Assembly: GCA_934636305.1 (NCBI GenBank)
Contig: CAKUAM010000048.1
Coordinates: 1 to 14,970 of the forward strand
From: an uncultured Oscillospiraceae bacterium
Lineage (GTDB): Bacteria > Bacillota > Clostridia > Oscillospirales > Oscillospiraceae
DNA length: 14,970 nt
Reading direction: 5' to 3'
Numbering within the stretch: position 1 is the first letter of the stretch; each line of letters opens with the position of its first letter. The translations under genes and the position numbers were made by a program. The notes under the pieces are model-generated. The model was not told the DNA's origin and ran no database searches. It worked only from the letters and a program-made list of their open reading frames with translations. Below, one piece after another: positions 14,009 to 14,970 of the stretch.

Positions 14009-14815
14009 CTACAGACGCTCCGGGATGAAGCCGTCCGCGGTGAGGATCCAGTGCGCCTCAAAGCCGCAGGCTTTTGCCAGTGCAGCTGCGGCGTCAAACT
14101 GATAAAACAGGGTATCTGTGTTGTGGGAATCGGAGGAAAACAGGATTTTTCCGTCCAGCTCACGCAGATAGCGCAGAAGAAGCTCAGACGGGTACGGCGT
14201 TTCGCGGTACCCGCGGCTCAGTGCGCCTGTATTGACCTCGAAGATTTTGCCTGCCGCGGCCAGCCGCTCCATGGCCCGCAGCGCATGCTGCGGCGCACGG
14301 CTGTAGATGGCGTGCGGCTCGTCAAATTTTGTAATTAGATCAAAATGGCCGACAATGTCAACAGACGGGATATCTGCCAGCGCACCGCACAGATCATAGT
14401 AGCAATCCTCCTGCGCGCGCACATCGCCGGCGAACTGCACGCGTCGGCACTCGTCCAGCATGGCTGCGCTGCAGTCAACGCTGTAGCGTGTGCCGTCCGG
14501 CAGGGCGGGGAAATAGTGCACAGAGCCGATCAGATAATCAAGCGGCACGGTTGGCAGCGGGGAGCATGCATCCCATTCCAGCCCGCAGAATACAGAAAGC
14601 TGCGGCGCAAGTGACTGCTGCAGCGCGCGGGCCTCATGCAGATAGGCATCGAACGCTGCAGGCGCGATGGACCAGTCGTTGTCGAACGGCAGCGGGCTGT
14701 GCCCGCTGAAGCCAAGCGAATCCGCGCCGCGCAAAATGGCACGCTGCGCCATGGCGGCGAGCGTGTGCGCGCCGTCGTCATAAAGACTGTGAGTGTGAAG
14801 ATCCTGCAGGTACAT
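14009..14815 (-). CDS. PHP-family histidinol-phosphatase
   Basis: A 268-residue metal-dependent phosphatase of the PHP superfamily, HisK/HisJ type, which removes phosphate from L-histidinol phosphate in histidine biosynthesis. Metal-site motifs are all visible: DLHTHS (5-10, His7 and His9), GFSGHSP (35-41, His39), GLEWD (78-82, Glu80), GSVHY (97-101, His100), VGHFDLITKF (155-164, His157) and SSDSHNTD (227-234, Asp229 and His231). The start at 14815 has AGGAGG 8 bases upstream; the frame open to 14893 would begin upstream of the promoter. No other his genes are nearby, so it is a solitary gene, common for this enzyme. Related PHP enzymes with other phosphate substrates cannot be ruled out. Confidence 0.9.
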   Translation of the reverse strand: MYLQDLHTHSLYDDGAHTLAAMAQRAILRGADSLGFSGHSPLPFDNDWSIAPAAFDAYLHEARALQQSLAPQLSVFCGLEWDACSPLPTVPLDYLIGSVHYFPALPDGTRYSVDCSAAMLDECRRVQFAGDVRAQEDCYYDLCGALADIPSVDIVGHFDLITKFDEPHAIYSRAPQHALRAMERLAAAGKIFEVNTGALSRGYRETPYPSELLLRYLRELDGKILFSSDSHNTDTLFYQFDAAAALAKACGFEAHWILTADGFIPERL

Positions 14816-14842
14816 AACGGTGCCTCCTGGCAGTTTTTCTTG

Positions 14843-14871
14843 ATTATAACACCAGAAGGGAAAATTGAAAA
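14843..14871 (-). promoter_or_regulatory. Sigma-A promoter of the PHP phosphatase gene
   Basis: On the minus strand, TTTTCA (14871-14866), 17 bases, then a perfect TATAAT (14848-14843). The -35 box matches four of six positions. The leader to the start codon at 14815 is short, about 20 bases, and contains AGGAGG. Confidence 0.75.
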
Positions 14872-14909
14872 GACGGGATATTTTTTTCAACATTTTCTTT
14901 TTATATCTT

Positions 14910-14970
14910 TCAATTGGTTTTCTTGGATCTTTCCCGCGCTGCCTGGAAGCCCAATGCGAATCCGTACTGC
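14910..14970 (-). CDS. Possible short repeated peptide, start codon just off the window
   Basis: The minus strand reads QYGFAL, GFQA, ARERSKKTN, stop (TGA at 14912-14910). The first base inside the window is the G of a would-be ATG, by comparison with the copy at 50-52, which would give a 20-residue peptide. The ends match the copy at 1-52 and the four middle residues differ. It lies directly upstream of the PHP gene's promoter. Real translation is unproven; no ribosome binding site can be seen because it would lie outside the window. Confidence 0.3.
   Translation of the reverse strand, partial: QYGFALGFQAARERSKKTN
14921..14970 (-). repeat. Terminal direct repeat, copy 2 (variable core)
   Basis: It repeats 1-50 with identical 19-base and 20-base arms and a different 11-base core (14940-14950). 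The two copies are in direct orientation about 14.9 kb apart, at the exact ends of the window. The repeat must continue past 14970, because the copy at the left end has related sequence (its start codon) just beyond this point. Confidence 0.85.

Noticed and set aside
1..14970. Complete circular element with overlapping ends
   Set aside because: The end repeats differ in their central 11 bases, and no replication, mobilisation or integrase gene is present.
1..14970. CRISPR array, tRNA or rRNA genes
   Set aside because: No regularly spaced repeats and no recognisable tRNA or rRNA sequence were seen on either strand.

Overview
This 14,970-base window carries ten complete or near-complete protein genes of a Gram-positive, gut-type Clostridia bacterium. 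The evidence is its moderately GC-rich sequence, strong AGGAGG ribosome binding sites, sigma-A promoters, lipoprotein and S-layer-type secreted proteins, a TPP riboswitch with an intrinsic terminator, and a thiW-type thiamine salvage operon. The dispersed ~160-base repeats resemble ones I associate with Faecalibacterium, Gemmiger and Subdoligranulum (Oscillospiraceae). That placement is inference from memory, not a search result.

Layout. 1-332: half of a terminal repeat, then gene-poor sequence. 333-1820 (-): Pro-rich beta-helix lipoprotein. 1928-6476 (+): promoter, TPP riboswitch, terminator, long structured leader, then thiW-thiM-thiE-thiD-cytX. 6477-7213: no intact gene; a MITE-like repeat, a strong terminator and a LysR regulator remnant. 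7214-10321 (+): surface O-acylation cassette of a small DUF4358-like lipoprotein, an MBOAT acyltransferase and a DHHW-family partner. 10322-10617: a hairpin, the second MITE-like repeat in opposite orientation, and a terminator hairpin. 10618-11991 (-): MATE efflux pump with a consensus promoter. 12238-13947 (+): secreted beta-helix protein with an InlB-type repeat and an S-layer-homology-like tail. 14009-14815 (-): PHP-family histidinol phosphatase. 14910-14970: second copy of the terminal repeat.

How it works together. The thi operon is salvage-only here: ThiW and CytX import the thiazole and pyrimidine moieties, ThiM and ThiD phosphorylate them, and ThiE joins them to thiamine phosphate. 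No thiC, thiG, thiF or thiS is present. The whole unit sits behind a TPP-sensing terminator. The acylation cassette, the two beta-helix proteins and the lipoproteins point to cell-surface functions, while MATE and PHP are stand-alone genes.

I found no convincing defence system, integrase, phage gene or CRISPR. The most unusual signals are: (i) the 50-base direct repeat at the two window ends, whose identical arms flank a four-codon variable core inside a short minus-strand reading frame; (ii) the structured RNA segments before thiW and between thiE and thiD; (iii) the two MITE-like copies, each abutting a terminator hairpin.
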